Of a DNA stretch of 64,000 nucleotides, positions 36,001 through 45,838 are shown piece after piece. The DNA comes from an uncultured Sunxiuqinia sp. (GTDB taxonomy: Bacteria > Bacteroidota > Bacteroidia > Bacteroidales > Prolixibacteraceae). Position numbers and translations under genes: made by a program. The notes below the pieces were generated by a model. The model ran no database searches, was not told the origin of the DNA, and was given only the letters and a program-made list of their open reading frames with translations. Numbering within the stretch: the stretch's first letter is position 1; every line of letters starts with the position of its first letter. The stretch is from assembly GCF_947495665.1 (NCBI RefSeq), contig NZ_CANLZV010000012.1, positions 1-64,000 on the forward strand, given 5' to 3'.

Positions 36001-37078
36001 TTCCATTGCTATCCTGAGCAAAACAACTGACCATATTATTACTGATAGATGATGGATCTTTAGAATGTGAATAGTTGATAAACTGATTATTGGCATAGTG
36101 ATAATAACTAATGCCACCGGCCCATGTTCCGATCCAGATTCCATTTTGTTTGTCTTCAAACAGTTCAAAGATAGAGGAGTTGGGCAGTCCTTCATTCTTG
36201 TCACTGTCAATCCATAATAGCTGCTGTCCTGGTTGCTGGATAAACAGCCCATAGTAGGTTGCTATCCAGAATGCACCACTTCGATCCTTGATGACTTTAC
36301 GAATATCCCAGCTATCATAATTAACCCCCATCGCTTTATTAAAATCAAACTTCTTTGTTTGGGTGCCATCCATTGAATAGGAGATGAGACCATTTTTTAT
36401 ATAGCCTATCCAAATGTGATTATTGTCTCTATATATGGAAGTTATCTTATTCCCTTGGGCAGTGATAAATAACTCTGGTTTTAGGTCTGTAAATTCTGCT
36501 TTATAAACACTTCCTTCTTGAGTGCCAATCCATATATTGTTGTGTAAATCAAAATAGAAGTATACAGGTCTTTCATTGTTATCAATGGACAGACGTTCTA
36601 GGTAACCACTGTCAGCATTAAGCCGACCGATGCCAGCCTGATCTGCTATCCATATATTTCCTTGATGATCGCTCGCTATGTGATGTATATATTTGTTTTT
36701 AACTATGCCATCTTTATCATTGTAGTGAAATTGACTAAAAAGCTGAGTAGCTTTGTCCATTACGCATATTTTATCACTGATAGCTACCCATATTCGTCCG
36801 TCAAGGTCAATGGCTAGGGAATTAATAGCACCATTTTTAAGACAGTCACTTTTCTGTTCTTCGTTGCTGAACTTGTTTTTATCCCGCATACTGTATTTGA
36901 GTAGCCCATGATTGGTTCCTACCCAAATAAAATCATTTTGATCTTGAATAATTGCATTAACCGATTCGGATGAAAATCCACCAAGTGGTGATATGCGATG
37001 AAATGTAAAATCAGTGTTACTGCCATTCATTTCGTGCCCAAAAAAACAAAGCAGAAATATTATGAGTACGATTTTCAT
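33044..37078 (-). CDS. Hybrid two-component system sensor/regulator (HTCS)
   Basis: The start is placed at the ATG at 37078 (MKIVLIIFLLCFFGHEMNGS); a TTG two codons earlier is less likely. The 1344-residue protein has a signal peptide, a periplasmic two-component propeller region with repeated GxIWVG.. blocks (IWVGTNHGLLKYS, IWIGTWAGGISYY) to about residue 700, a Y_Y_Y domain, and a membrane helix near 765-790. HisKA follows with H near 826 (NVSHEFKTPLSL), then HATPase (DEGPGIDAQDLRKVFDRFEQ), a receiver domain with D in IIVSDVMMPEID near 1140, and a C-terminal AraC DNA-binding domain. It senses a glycan breakdown product in the periplasm and activates the divergent PUL. All signalling residues are present. 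Confidence 0.95.
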   Translation of the reverse strand: MKIVLIIFLLCFFGHEMNGSNTDFTFHRISPLGGFSSESVNAIIQDQNDFIWVGTNHGLLKYSMRDKNKFSNEEQKSDCLKNGAINSLAIDLDGRIWVAISDKICVMDKATQLFSQFHYNDKDGIVKNKYIHHIASDHQGNIWIADQAGIGRLNADSGYLERLSIDNNERPVYFYFDLHNNIWIGTQEGSVYKAEFTDLKPELFITAQGNKITSIYRDNNHIWIGYIKNGLISYSMDGTQTKKFDFNKAMGVNYDSWDIRKVIKDRSGAFWIATYYGLFIQQPGQQLLWIDSDKNEGLPNSSIFELFEDKQNGIWIGTWAGGISYYHYANNQFINYSHSKDPSSISNNMVSCFAQDSNGKIFVGTERGGLNSFDKQQGTFTTVPLSNDQNTYNIKYQCFDSFDGHWVATKANGLWHKPAGYSSYTHFDAGPEDGKHISFNEVYSLFPVDSGVWIGTHGGGLNFYHHKTKKISFQSSIFPNEIPNNSPFIKSIIVDSNSNIWIGTVSDIRCIPLKPNTPIKKNAQAGLNRLIYSITELKNGTIWIGTKTDLIIYNPKDDKFTSFNANNLLNNNAVYGVLEDFNQHIWITTNNGLVLYKPEHQTARHFKTSDGIQGLWFNPQSIFKDQDNLLYFGGTNGFTTVNTDNIKINTRPPKVIISDAIINNEKHCNLFYTNMDSVTNQLRLKPNETTLRFKFTSDNYLLPEKNRFQYRLVNFYDEWIEAGQEASAMFTNLKWGSYIFEVKSCNNDGIWCLEPARIHITITKPLYATNTAYITYLLLVGSILFFLIRILKARTKLRNDIIIQKIQHQQEEDINELKLSFFTNVSHEFKTPLSLISGPTKSLIEADNLTDSQREMVDIIQRNSKRLLILINQIIDFRKLEEGKEKLNLLTDDVIGFLKERSLHFSFDIQSKSISFTESYPDKHIKMEFDPEKLDYIIFNLLSNSFKFTTNNKKISLSLKKGKHQPPKDEYQNHTSFGELHTDETISILIEDEGPGIDAQDLRKVFDRFEQGKDLRKNSSGIGLSLCRDFTLMHKGCLHAYSTPGKGSCFVVQLPLKQEGENIYFESYSTTISQDLVIHEAKEKSQKSNAMVLIVEDNPDLRTYISSVLKPQYQTKTAENGKIALDILQSTAVDIIVSDVMMPEIDGFKLCAKIKSDMATSHIPVILLTALSSTENQITGMQLGADSFLPKPFDDELLLTQISNLLGQRAKLRKYFGPKIPATESSEMNGLDNYFLKKLNNIIEEHLNNEKFDIELLTSLIGISRSQLHRKLKNLTGYSTSEYIRIYRLEKAINLLKTNQYNIDEAAHIVGFSTHSYFTRSFRKHYNQTPKEYIAKLNQIEDDS

Positions 37079-37094
37079 ATGCAAATGTTTGCCT

Positions 37095-37123
37095 CAAAAA
37101 TAGATGAATTAAACTACAAGAAC
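37095..37123 (-). promoter_or_regulatory. Candidate HTCS promoter
   Basis: On the minus strand TATTTTTG (37102-37095) matches the Bacteroidetes -7 element, with CTTGTAG about 19 nt further upstream as a weak -33. Transcription would start only about 10 nt ahead of the ATG at 37078, giving a very short leader. Confidence 0.5.
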
Positions 37124-37508
37124 TAATATATATGTTGCAAGGTAACTGCATTTATCTCATTAGCGAATAATGCATGAAAGAATATGCAATATGTGTGGCA
37201 GAAGTTAGCTTAATGTTGTATTTATATTTGAAAGGAAGAACGTTAGAAGGGGGGCTGACATGGAGTGGAGGATTAATAGCTGATATAATGTAGGAGCATT
37301 CTTATTCTGATTCAAATCAATTTGATAGCGTTGAAGGCAGAGACCTAGACCCACGATTATTGCGTAACTATTCAGATGGTGTTATGTTGATCAATTTGAA
37401 GATGAAAGAAGAGCAAAATAAAGAAGTTGTAGAGATGACAATTAAATGTAAGCAAGAAATCCTTGTCTTTATTTAGGACCCTGTAAGAGAAGAATAAACA
37501 CAATAGAT
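37124..37508. other. Divergent PUL regulatory region
   Basis: This spacer of about 385 bp lies between the divergent HTCS gene and the first PUL gene. It contains TATATTTG at 37223-37230, a possible -7 element on the plus strand, and a short open stretch from about 37300 to 37476 (including NYSDGVMLINLKMKEE) that lacks a start and is not recognised. HTCS binding sites are expected here. Confidence 0.45.
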
Positions 37509-39527
37509 ATGAAGAAATCTTTTTTATTACTGTTGTTAATTGTTGGTTTTATAGCAATAGCATCAGGACAACGAGAGCAGATGGTAATTAATGACAAGTG
37601 GCGTTTCACTTATGGATATGAAGTGCGAAAAAATGTATTTACCGAGATAAATCTGCCTCACACATGGAATACCAAAGATGCATTGGGAGGCAATGTTGAT
37701 TATTATCGGGGACTAGGTAATTACGAGCGGACACTTAAAGTGGAAAAAAGCTGGAAAGGAAAGCGATTGTTTGTTCGTTTTCTCGGGGTCAATACGGTGG
37801 CTAATGTGTTTATCAACGGTAAACATGTAGGCGAGCATCGTGGTGGTTACACGGCCTTTGCATTTGAAATAACTGATTTAGTCAATTATGGAGAGGACAA
37901 TACGCTTTGGATTCGTGTCAATAATGCGCCGCAACTTGATATCATGCCTTTGGTAGGCGATTTTAATATGTATGGTGGTATATACCGCGATGTAGAACTG
38001 TATATAACCGATACCGATCTAATATCGTTGCTGGACTATGGCTCTAAAGGAGTTTACCTTCATCAGCAGGAAGTGTCATCAAGCAAAGCCCGGGTAAATG
38101 CAGTCGTTAAAACATTGGGGTATTCAGAGTCTGTCGTACGTTTGTTCGTTGAAGATCATAGCGGTAAGATCATACTCAACAAGTCTGTTTCTGTATCTCC
38201 AGGTAAGAACCAAACTGGCGAAGTAGTTATTCCTTTCGAGATGCAGGCACCGCGCTTATGGAATGGGCGTAAAGATCCCTATTTGTATACCGTGCGAACG
38301 CAGTTGATTAAGCAGGGAAACGTTGTGGATGAGGTTGTTCAACCATTGGGTTTGCGTTTTTTCCATGTTGATCCTGATAAGGGCTTCTTTTTGAATGGTG
38401 AGCATTTACAGCTAAAAGGTGTGTGTCGGCATCAGGACAGACCAGAGCTGGGGAATGCCGTATCCTACTTGCACCATGCCGAAGACATCGCCATTATGGA
38501 AGAGATCGGGGCCAATGCTGTGCGCTTGTCTCATTATCCGCAAGATCCGCAAGTGTACCGGTTGTTGGATGAGAAAGGTTTTGTCGTTTGGAGTGAAATT
38601 CCTTTTGTCGGTCCGGGAGGGTATCGCGATAAAGGATTTGTAAATCAGGCTTCTTTTAAAGAAAATGGTAAGCAGCAACTGCTGGAAATGATACGTCAGC
38701 AAATCAACCATCCTTCGATTGTTATGTGGGGTTTGTTTAATGAGCTGAAGGAACAAGGAGATAATCCTGTTGAGTACATTAAGGAGCTGCATGCACTCTC
38801 TCATTCCGAGGATTCGTCGCGAATAACTGTGGCTGCAAGTAATCAGGGAGGTGCTTTAAATACAATTACAGACATTATTGCCTGGAACAAGTATTATGGC
38901 TGGTACGGCGGAAACCCCTCTTCTATTGGAACCTGGGCCGATAATCAACACAAGCAAATGCCTTCAACACCTATTGGAGTGAGTGAGTATGGTGCCGGAG
39001 CAAGCTTGTATCACCAGCAGGAAGAACTAATTCAGCCTGCTCCCAATAGTTTCTGGCACCCGGAAAACTGGCAAACGCATTTTCATGAAGGCCATTGGGT
39101 AGCTATCGATCAACGTCCTTTCCTATGGGGAACATTCATTTGGAATCTGTTTGATTTTGGAGGAGCGCATCGCACCGAAGGGGAAGTTCCGGGGAAGAAT
39201 GACAAAGGCTTGGTGACTTTTGACCGGAAAGATAGAAAAGACGCTTTCTTCTTTTATAAAGCTAATTGGAACCAGACCGAACCAATGGTTTACGTGGCCG
39301 AACGACGCATTGCTAATCGGACAAAAGCAGCACAAACCATTAAAGTGTATTCCAATCAAAAGCGAGTGGAGCTATGGATAAATGGAAAGAAAGTAGGTAA
39401 AGCCACCGGTGATTATGCACGTTTCTATTTCGAGGTGACCTTAGAGCCTGGCATGAACGAAATAATCGCCAAAGCGGGAAAAGAATTAATAGATAAGATT
39501 TACATTAATTTGCAGATTAATAATTAA
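37509..39527 (+). CDS. Glycoside hydrolase family 2 (beta-galactosidase/glucuronidase-like), secreted
   Basis: This 672-residue enzyme has a signal peptide (MKKSFLLLLLIVGFIAIASG). The GH2 sugar-binding domain (LPHTWN, YYRGLGNYERTL) and immunoglobulin-like domain come first, then the TIM barrel (LKGVCRHQDRPELG). The acid/base glutamate is in WGLFNELKE near residue 413 and the nucleophile in IGVSEYGAG near 492. A C-terminal beta domain follows ([16 protein letters not shown]). It hydrolyses a terminal beta-linked sugar; whether galactose, glucuronate or mannose cannot be told. It is the first gene of the rightward PUL, 4 bp from the GH95 gene. Confidence 0.92.
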   Translation: MKKSFLLLLLIVGFIAIASGQREQMVINDKWRFTYGYEVRKNVFTEINLPHTWNTKDALGGNVDYYRGLGNYERTLKVEKSWKGKRLFVRFLGVNTVANVFINGKHVGEHRGGYTAFAFEITDLVNYGEDNTLWIRVNNAPQLDIMPLVGDFNMYGGIYRDVELYITDTDLISLLDYGSKGVYLHQQEVSSSKARVNAVVKTLGYSESVVRLFVEDHSGKIILNKSVSVSPGKNQTGEVVIPFEMQAPRLWNGRKDPYLYTVRTQLIKQGNVVDEVVQPLGLRFFHVDPDKGFFLNGEHLQLKGVCRHQDRPELGNAVSYLHHAEDIAIMEEIGANAVRLSHYPQDPQVYRLLDEKGFVVWSEIPFVGPGGYRDKGFVNQASFKENGKQQLLEMIRQQINHPSIVMWGLFNELKEQGDNPVEYIKELHALSHSEDSSRITVAASNQGGALNTITDIIAWNKYYGWYGGNPSSIGTWADNQHKQMPSTPIGVSEYGAGASLYHQQEELIQPAPNSFWHPENWQTHFHEGHWVAIDQRPFLWGTFIWNLFDFGGAHRTEGEVPGKNDKGLVTFDRKDRKDAFFFYKANWNQTEPMVYVAERRIANRTKAAQTIKVYSNQKRVELWINGKKVGKATGDYARFYFEVTLEPGMNEIIAKAGKELIDKIYINLQINN

Positions 39528-39531
39528 ATAG

Positions 39532-41907
39532 ATGAAGAGGAGAGTTTTACTGTTTGCCTTGGGTGTATTGGCATTATTGGCTTGTGAGCAACCACAGGAT
39601 TTTACTGAAAAGCTCTGGTACAAGCAGCCGGCAAAAGAGTGGTTTGAGGCCTTGCCAATTGGTAATGGACGCATAGGTGCTATGGTGCATGGGGGTATAA
39701 ATCGCGAGCATTTGCAGCTAAATGAGGAAAGTTTGTGGGCCGGATGCCCTGAACAGCCCTATCCGGAGGATGTACAGAAACACTATAAGCACTTTCAGAA
39801 ACTAAACTTGGACGGAAAGTTTGAACAAGCATATGAATATGCGAGTAAGTATCTGGTTACTAATCCAACTGGCTTTAGGTCATACGAGCCATTTGGTGAC
39901 CTGTATATAGGCTTTGACCACTCAGATGGGCAGAATTATCGCCGTGAAATTGACTTAAGCACAGGCGTTGCTACTGTAGAATATGAGATAGAGGGAAAAC
40001 GCTTCCGTAGAGAAACCTTTGTATCGATGGAGCACGATGTGTTGGTTTATCATTTTAAAAGTTTGGACGGTCAGAAAGTAAATGCCGAAGTGGCGTTTAG
40101 CCGTAAAAAAGATGTGCGAACAAAAGCTGTAGTGGACGGTATTGTTATTCAAGGTCAGATCTTTGATGATCCTGACGGTTATGATGATAATGTTGGAGGA
40201 TCCGGAAAAGGTGGCTACCACATGAAATTTGCAGGCCGTGCCAAAATAATTGCTGATGGTTCTGAAATTGTTCGTAACGATGAGGCTTGTCAGATAAAAG
40301 AGACTTCGTCATTTACCATCCTGTTTGGTGCCGCCACTAATTACAATTTGGCCGTGCTTAATTTTGAAGAATCCATTGATGCCTCAAAAAAAGTTGTAGA
40401 GGACATTGAAAAGGCTGAGACATTCACGTATGCCGAATTGAAAGAGGCCCATGTGAAAGTTCATTCGGAATTATATAAGCGCGTGAACCTGGATCTGGCT
40501 AAGATGGTAGTGGATACCATTCCTACAGACAAGCGCCTGGATGCTTTAAAAGCTGGGGACGACGATGTGTATTTGCAGCAATTATTATTTCAATACGGAC
40601 GATACATGTTAATAACCAGTTCGGGAGGCAAAGCCAACTTGCCGGCTAATCTTCAGGGTATTTGGAATAAGGATATGTGGGCGGCTTGGGAGTCGGATTA
40701 CCATATGAACATTAATTTGCAAATGAACTACTGGCCAGCCGATATTTGTAATCTCCCTGAAACTGTCAGACCGTTATCTGAATACTTAACCCAACTGGCG
40801 GCTAAAGGAAAGGAAACGGCCAGGGAGTTTATCGGTTCTGAAGGTTGGATGTTTCATGCAACCAGTAATGTATTCGGAAGAACTACGCCTTCTGCTTCAA
40901 ATGCTTTTTATCAGATAAGTGTCGGATATAGCTTTCCTTTGGCAGGAGCTTGGATGACACAGACACTGTGGAGGCATTATCAGTTTACCCGCGATGAACA
41001 GTATTTACGCGAAACGGTTTACCCAATGCTAAATGGTTCAGCCCGTTTCATCATGGACTTTCTTCAAGAGGACGAAAACGGTCTGTTAGTAACAGCTCCG
41101 TCTTATTCGCCTGAAAATGAATACATCGATCCTAAAACGGGTAAGGTGTTGTCCAACACAGTCGCTTCTTCTGTAGATATTCAGATTATTCGTGATGTAT
41201 TGAGCAGTTGTTTGGAAGCTGAGCGGTTGCTTGGTCAATCTAACCTCACAGTTGAGATAAAGTCAGTACTGCTTAAGCTGCCTGAGATTAACATTGGTGC
41301 CAATGGCACCATCATGGAATGGATTCAGGATTATGACGAAGCTCAGCCCGGGCATAGACACATCTCGCATCTATATGGCTTGCACCCATCCACTCAAATC
41401 AATCCTTCAAAACCCGAACTATTTGCTGCTGCTCGCAAAACCTTAGAGAGGCGGTTGTCATTTGGTGGTGGTCAAACAGGTTGGAGCCGTGCCTGGATGG
41501 TGAATTTTTATGCGCGTCTGTTTGATGGTGATGAATCGTATAAGCATATCAATGCACTGCTAAAAGAGCAAATGACCAATAACCTGTTTGACTTGCACCC
41601 ACCGCGTATTTTCCAAATAGATGGTAACCTTGGTATTACGGCCGGAATAGCCGAAATGTTGTTGCAGTCGCATGAGCCAGGTATCATTCGCTTATTGCCC
41701 GCATTACCACAACAATGGCAAGAGGGTGCTGTGAGTGGGCTCAAAGCAAGGGGGAATTATGAAATAGGTATGGCCTGGTCGGAAGGTCAACTCACAAATG
41801 TACAGGTAAAAGCTTTCAATGATGGACAGGTTTCTTTGGTGTATCAATCAAAGGAGGTGCTGGTTGATATGAAAGCCGGCGAAACTAAAGAAGTGGTGTT
41901 TTTATAG
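39532..41907 (+). CDS. Glycoside hydrolase family 95 alpha-L-fucosidase (lipoprotein)
   Basis: This 791-residue protein is a GH95 enzyme: the N-terminal beta-sandwich starts WYKQPAKEWFEALPIGNGRI and includes LNEESLWAG, and an (alpha/alpha)6 catalytic domain follows. Candidate catalytic residues are the glutamate in APSYSPENEY and the aspartate region FQIDGNLGITAGIAEMLLQS. A lipobox (LGVLALLACEQ) indicates lipidation at about residue 18. GH95 members cleave alpha-1,2-linked L-fucose, or alpha-L-galactose in some cases. It follows the GH2 gene by 4 bp and precedes a strong terminator-like hairpin. The other fucosidase in the locus is GH29, so at least one fucose linkage is expected in the substrate. 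Confidence 0.92.
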   Translation: MKRRVLLFALGVLALLACEQPQDFTEKLWYKQPAKEWFEALPIGNGRIGAMVHGGINREHLQLNEESLWAGCPEQPYPEDVQKHYKHFQKLNLDGKFEQAYEYASKYLVTNPTGFRSYEPFGDLYIGFDHSDGQNYRREIDLSTGVATVEYEIEGKRFRRETFVSMEHDVLVYHFKSLDGQKVNAEVAFSRKKDVRTKAVVDGIVIQGQIFDDPDGYDDNVGGSGKGGYHMKFAGRAKIIADGSEIVRNDEACQIKETSSFTILFGAATNYNLAVLNFEESIDASKKVVEDIEKAETFTYAELKEAHVKVHSELYKRVNLDLAKMVVDTIPTDKRLDALKAGDDDVYLQQLLFQYGRYMLITSSGGKANLPANLQGIWNKDMWAAWESDYHMNINLQMNYWPADICNLPETVRPLSEYLTQLAAKGKETAREFIGSEGWMFHATSNVFGRTTPSASNAFYQISVGYSFPLAGAWMTQTLWRHYQFTRDEQYLRETVYPMLNGSARFIMDFLQEDENGLLVTAPSYSPENEYIDPKTGKVLSNTVASSVDIQIIRDVLSSCLEAERLLGQSNLTVEIKSVLLKLPEINIGANGTIMEWIQDYDEAQPGHRHISHLYGLHPSTQINPSKPELFAAARKTLERRLSFGGGQTGWSRAWMVNFYARLFDGDESYKHINALLKEQMTNNLFDLHPPRIFQIDGNLGITAGIAEMLLQSHEPGIIRLLPALPQQWQEGAVSGLKARGNYEIGMAWSEGQLTNVQVKAFNDGQVSLVYQSKEVLVDMKAGETKEVVFL

Positions 41908-41970
41908 TTGAAACATTGAATAAGCGGTTTATTTTAACGAGATAACTGCAAAAAACATAGAATTACTTCT

Positions 41971-42003
41971 AATCCACACGATCATTGATCGTGTGGATTT
42001 TTC
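41971..42003 (+). terminator. Terminator after the GH2-GH95 pair
   Basis: AATCCACACGATCA (41971-41984) is immediately followed by its complement (41985-41998), giving a hairpin of about 12 bp with a 4-nt loop, then TTTTTC. It separates the first two enzyme genes from the SusC/SusD block. Confidence 0.85.
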
Positions 42004-42521
42004 ATTATCGGTGTTTTCTTGTTAGTATATTTTGTCAAGTCTATTGGGGCTTCAGGCAAGGTACATGTATTTATCACTATGGAAATAAATAACATGAGTT
42101 CGATTTGAATTGTGAGATTCAGATTGAATTAATGACATAGCTTTAGATGGATATGCTGAATGTCGTCTGTATGATAAATCCTAACGCCGTAGTGCGGCTT
42201 TTATGAAAAGCTATTGTGATACCTTTGTACAACATCCATAAGCTATTGAATAACTTAAATGAGCGCGCTTTTCTTTCATTATCTATATCTGTGCCAATGT
42301 GTTCTCGAGTGGCGTTTCTAAAGTTGGTATTATTCTCCATTTTTCCGGTGAGCACCGAAAAACTTAATGGCAACAAGAAGAATCTTTTTGAAACTTTAAA
42401 ATTCTAAAAAAAGTTAAATGCTGCCGTCGAGGATGTTGCATTTGCGAAACAATAGTGAAAATGTGCAGCATGTGTCTCAGAACTAAACTTAAAAGTGCAA
42501 AAATCATAGGAGTACTTCATG
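42004..42521. other. Intergenic region upstream of susC
   Basis: This stretch of about 520 bp contains no convincing gene. It ends at a promoter-like element at 42522. The upstream sequence may include HTCS operators, but no repeat was recognised. Confidence 0.5.
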
Positions 42522-42529
42522 TAAGTTTG
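42522..42529 (+). promoter_or_regulatory. Candidate susC promoter (-7 element)
   Basis: TAAGTTTG matches the Bacteroidetes -7 consensus TAnnTTTG, 84 bp ahead of the SusC start. No clear -33 TTTG is seen, which would fit activator-dependent expression. Confidence 0.5.
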
Positions 42530-42612
42530 AATTTAAAGAATGGAAACTGTAGGAAAGCACAGTGGTGCTTGGTTTTCTTTTTTTATAATAGTGTAATTCT
42601 AATCAACCATTT

Positions 42613-45600
42613 ATGAAAAAAAACAAAGTTGTTTATTGGACTCAACTAAAAAAGTTTGTCTCCAATAAATTGAAGTTTAGCTTACTGTTTTTGGGATGGA
42701 GTTTATTCCATACATCAGTAATAGCTAATTATTCTAGCGGTGATGGTTTTAAGGAATCAGGACGTGAGACTGATAGAACGGTTTTTCAAGAGCCTAGCCG
42801 AATAATGACAGGTGTAGTTAAAGATGGGCAAGGGCTAACACTGCCAGGTGTAACCGTGTTTTTAAAGGGCACGACTACTGGTACGGTAACACAAACAGAC
42901 GGTAGCTATCAGCTTCAGATTCCGGAGAATGGTGGTATCTTAGTATTCTCATTTATCGGAATGGAAACTAAGGAGGTTGTAATTGGTGATCAGGTGGTTA
43001 TCAATTGTGTCCTGGTTAGTTCAGTAACAGCGCTTGACGAAGTAGCTGTTATCGCGTATGGTACTCAAAAGAAAGTGACTATCACGGGAGCTATCTCATC
43101 AATGGATACTGAAGAGTTGGGAAGAATGCCTGTTGCTTCGGTTAGCAATATGCTGGCCGGTAACATGACGGGAGTGTCAGCTGTACAGTATTCAGGTCAG
43201 CCAGGTTCAGATGCCGCGCAAATTTATATCCGTGGTGAAGCGAATCCTTTAGTGTTAGTAGATGGTGTTGAAAGATCATTCTCTCAAATTGATCCGAACG
43301 AAATTGCCAATGTAACTGTATTAAAAGATGCATCTTCAACAGCTGTGTTTGGAGTGCGAGGAGCCAACGGGGTGATTTTAATAACCACCCGACGAGGGCA
43401 GGAAGGGTCTGCTAAAATTCATGTAAACTCGTCAGTTGGGGCACAGGTACCAACCAGCTTAGGTAAATATGTGAATGCCAAAGACTTTATGACTTATGTG
43501 AATGAAGCCAACTCAAATGATGGGCAGTCACCTACCTATTCTGAGGAAACATTGGCTCAATATGATGATCCTAACAGAAATGCATTATTATATCCCGATA
43601 CAGATTGGCAGGAGATGTTTTTTGATGATTATGCAATTCAGCATCAGCATAATATGAATGTAAGTGGAGGCTCAAAAAGAGTTAAATATTTTACTTCTAT
43701 GGGAATGCTTAGCCAGAATGGTATTTTTAATGGAAATGATGAGCTTGAATCTAACGGAAACTTTACCTACCGACGTTACAATTTAAGAAGCAACCTCGAT
43801 TTTGAGATTACATCGAGTACTACCATGTCGGTAAACATTGGTGCCCGTCTAGAAAATCGCAACGAACCCAATGCTTACAAAGATGGTGAATTTTTCCGCT
43901 CATTTAAAGAAGCGAATCCTCTTGGTGGTGCCGGAATAGTGGATGGTAAAGTTATTTTGGGCAACACAGAGGTGTATGTACCACTTGCCAGCAGCGCCAT
44001 GGATTTTACGGGGCGGGGAACCACGTCTAAATCTAAAAATGCTTTAAACTTGGACTTTAATCTGAGGCAGAAGCTCGACTTTGTCACTAAGGGGTTGGAG
44101 TTAAGTGTTAAAGGTTCTTATAATAGTGCGTATGAGCAATGGAAGACCTTTAAGACGCAACGCCCCAGGTACACACCTTGGTTGCGAAAAGACATTCCAT
44201 GGCTGCAAGATGTACCATATACTGAAGAGGAAGGCGAACAAGTAATTCTGATTAAAGATGGTGATGATGGACAAACTGAGTTCAACACTGGTGTTGGTAA
44301 AGGGCGTGATTTTTATACCGAAGCAGCCCTAAACTTTAAACGAAGCTTTGGTGGGCATAATCTATCGGCCTTAGCTATGTATAATGCCAGGCGTATTTAT
44401 TATCCTGCAAATGCAGTTAATCAGGATTTGCCGGCTGGTTATGTGGGTTTGGTAGGACGTATCACCTATGATTACGACACCCGTTACATGGTCGATTTAA
44501 GTGTGGGGTATAATGGTTCTGAGAACTTTCATAGCGATCGCCGTTATGGAACGTTCCCTTCTGTCTCTGTTGGTTGGGCTGTAACTGAAGAAGACTTTCT
44601 GAAAGATAATAATATTATTAATTACCTGAAACTACGTGCTTCATATGGTATTGTTGGTAAAGACCGGCGATACAATGATTACAGATATCGATTTGGATAC
44701 GTTCCTAATTCATGGACTTCATCTGGTGGCTATCGATTTGGAGATGTATCAGGGGGAACGTGGTATGGTGGTTACAATGAAGGTAAAATTCATGATGAAT
44801 TTACTACATGGGAAACGGCTCATAAGCAGAATTACGGGGTAGATATGCGATTCTTAGACAGTAAATTATCTATTTATTTAGATTACTTTAATGAAGAACG
44901 CGATGATATCTTAATTGCTCGTCAGACTTACCCAACTTTTGTAGCCTTTACACCACCAGAGGTCAACATGGGGTCAAGAGAGATCACCGGATGGGAATTT
45001 AATATCGGTTGGAAATCACGTGTTAATGAGGTTTCTTACAATGTATCTTTTAATGGTTCATATGCTAAGCGCATTGTTACCTTTATGGACGAGGTACCAA
45101 ATCCTGAAAATCCTTGGACCTTGCGCACAGGATATGAGGAGGGTCAACCATTCGGATATAAATTTATTGGATTCTACCAGGAAGGTATGCTTAATAACAA
45201 CGGAGTAGATGCTAAAGAAGTGCAGCCTTCTATAGCAGAAGGAGACTGTGTGTATGAGGATATTAATGGTGATGGCGCTATTGATAGCAATGATATGGTT
45301 GCTATTGGTAACACAAACAACCCACGCTTTACAGCAGGTTTAAATATGGGTTTTGAGTGGAAAAACTTATCCTTTTCCATGCAATGGAATGGTGCTACCG
45401 GTGTTTCACGTGTGTTGGCAGGTGCCTACCGCGAGCCATTAGGACCTACAGGTAACCGCTCATTAATGCAAGAGCAGTTTGATAACCGATGGACACCAGA
45501 GACAGCAGAGACAGCTACGTTGCCACGTGCTTCAATGAGTTCATTGCCAAATAATAGCATGGTCTCTGATCTTTGGATTCGAGATGCCAGCTATATCAGA

Positions 45601-45807
45601 TTGAAGAACTTCCGTATAGGTTATGATATTCAGTCTCAGTTTATAAAGGGTCTGGGGATTAGTAAGTTTAACGTTTTCGTTGCCGGACAAAATGTGTTGA
45701 CATTTGATAAATTGAAAGTACTGGATCCGGAATCTCGCACAACAGCACTAAATCCTGCTTATCCGGTAATGGCTGTATACAACCTTGGGGTTAACCTTAG
45801 TTTCTAG
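42613..45807 (+). CDS. SusC/RagA-family TonB-linked outer-membrane transporter 1
   Basis: This 1064-residue protein has a signal sequence, a CarboxypepD_reg-like domain (MTGVVKDGQGLTLPGVTVFL), and a TonB-box region (LDEVAVIAYGTQKK). The plug domain has the SusC signature FGVRGANGVILITT near residue 250. A 22-strand barrel follows and ends MAVYNLGVNLSF, whose terminal aromatic residue suits outer-membrane insertion. It imports glycan fragments across the outer membrane with TonB energy, in complex with the SusD partner encoded 31 bp downstream. Length is normal. Confidence 0.97.
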   Translation: MKKNKVVYWTQLKKFVSNKLKFSLLFLGWSLFHTSVIANYSSGDGFKESGRETDRTVFQEPSRIMTGVVKDGQGLTLPGVTVFLKGTTTGTVTQTDGSYQLQIPENGGILVFSFIGMETKEVVIGDQVVINCVLVSSVTALDEVAVIAYGTQKKVTITGAISSMDTEELGRMPVASVSNMLAGNMTGVSAVQYSGQPGSDAAQIYIRGEANPLVLVDGVERSFSQIDPNEIANVTVLKDASSTAVFGVRGANGVILITTRRGQEGSAKIHVNSSVGAQVPTSLGKYVNAKDFMTYVNEANSNDGQSPTYSEETLAQYDDPNRNALLYPDTDWQEMFFDDYAIQHQHNMNVSGGSKRVKYFTSMGMLSQNGIFNGNDELESNGNFTYRRYNLRSNLDFEITSSTTMSVNIGARLENRNEPNAYKDGEFFRSFKEANPLGGAGIVDGKVILGNTEVYVPLASSAMDFTGRGTTSKSKNALNLDFNLRQKLDFVTKGLELSVKGSYNSAYEQWKTFKTQRPRYTPWLRKDIPWLQDVPYTEEEGEQVILIKDGDDGQTEFNTGVGKGRDFYTEAALNFKRSFGGHNLSALAMYNARRIYYPANAVNQDLPAGYVGLVGRITYDYDTRYMVDLSVGYNGSENFHSDRRYGTFPSVSVGWAVTEEDFLKDNNIINYLKLRASYGIVGKDRRYNDYRYRFGYVPNSWTSSGGYRFGDVSGGTWYGGYNEGKIHDEFTTWETAHKQNYGVDMRFLDSKLSIYLDYFNEERDDILIARQTYPTFVAFTPPEVNMGSREITGWEFNIGWKSRVNEVSYNVSFNGSYAKRIVTFMDEVPNPENPWTLRTGYEEGQPFGYKFIGFYQEGMLNNNGVDAKEVQPSIAEGDCVYEDINGDGAIDSNDMVAIGNTNNPRFTAGLNMGFEWKNLSFSMQWNGATGVSRVLAGAYREPLGPTGNRSLMQEQFDNRWTPETAETATLPRASMSSLPNNSMVSDLWIRDASYIRLKNFRIGYDIQSQFIKGLGISKFNVFVAGQNVLTFDKLKVLDPESRTTALNPAYPVMAVYNLGVNLSF

Positions 45808-45838
45808 GTAGTAATTAACAGATAAAAATGTTTGTAAA

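Noticed and set aside
37300-37476. Short open stretch containing NYSDGVMLINLKMKEE ahead of the first PUL gene.
   Set aside because: It has no upstream start codon and no match I recognise. It may be a fragment, but evidence is too thin to call a pseudogene.
42143-42376. 77-codon minus-strand frame and a 63-codon plus-strand frame in the gap upstream of susC.
   Set aside because: They overlap each other, lack conserved features and lie where regulatory DNA is expected.
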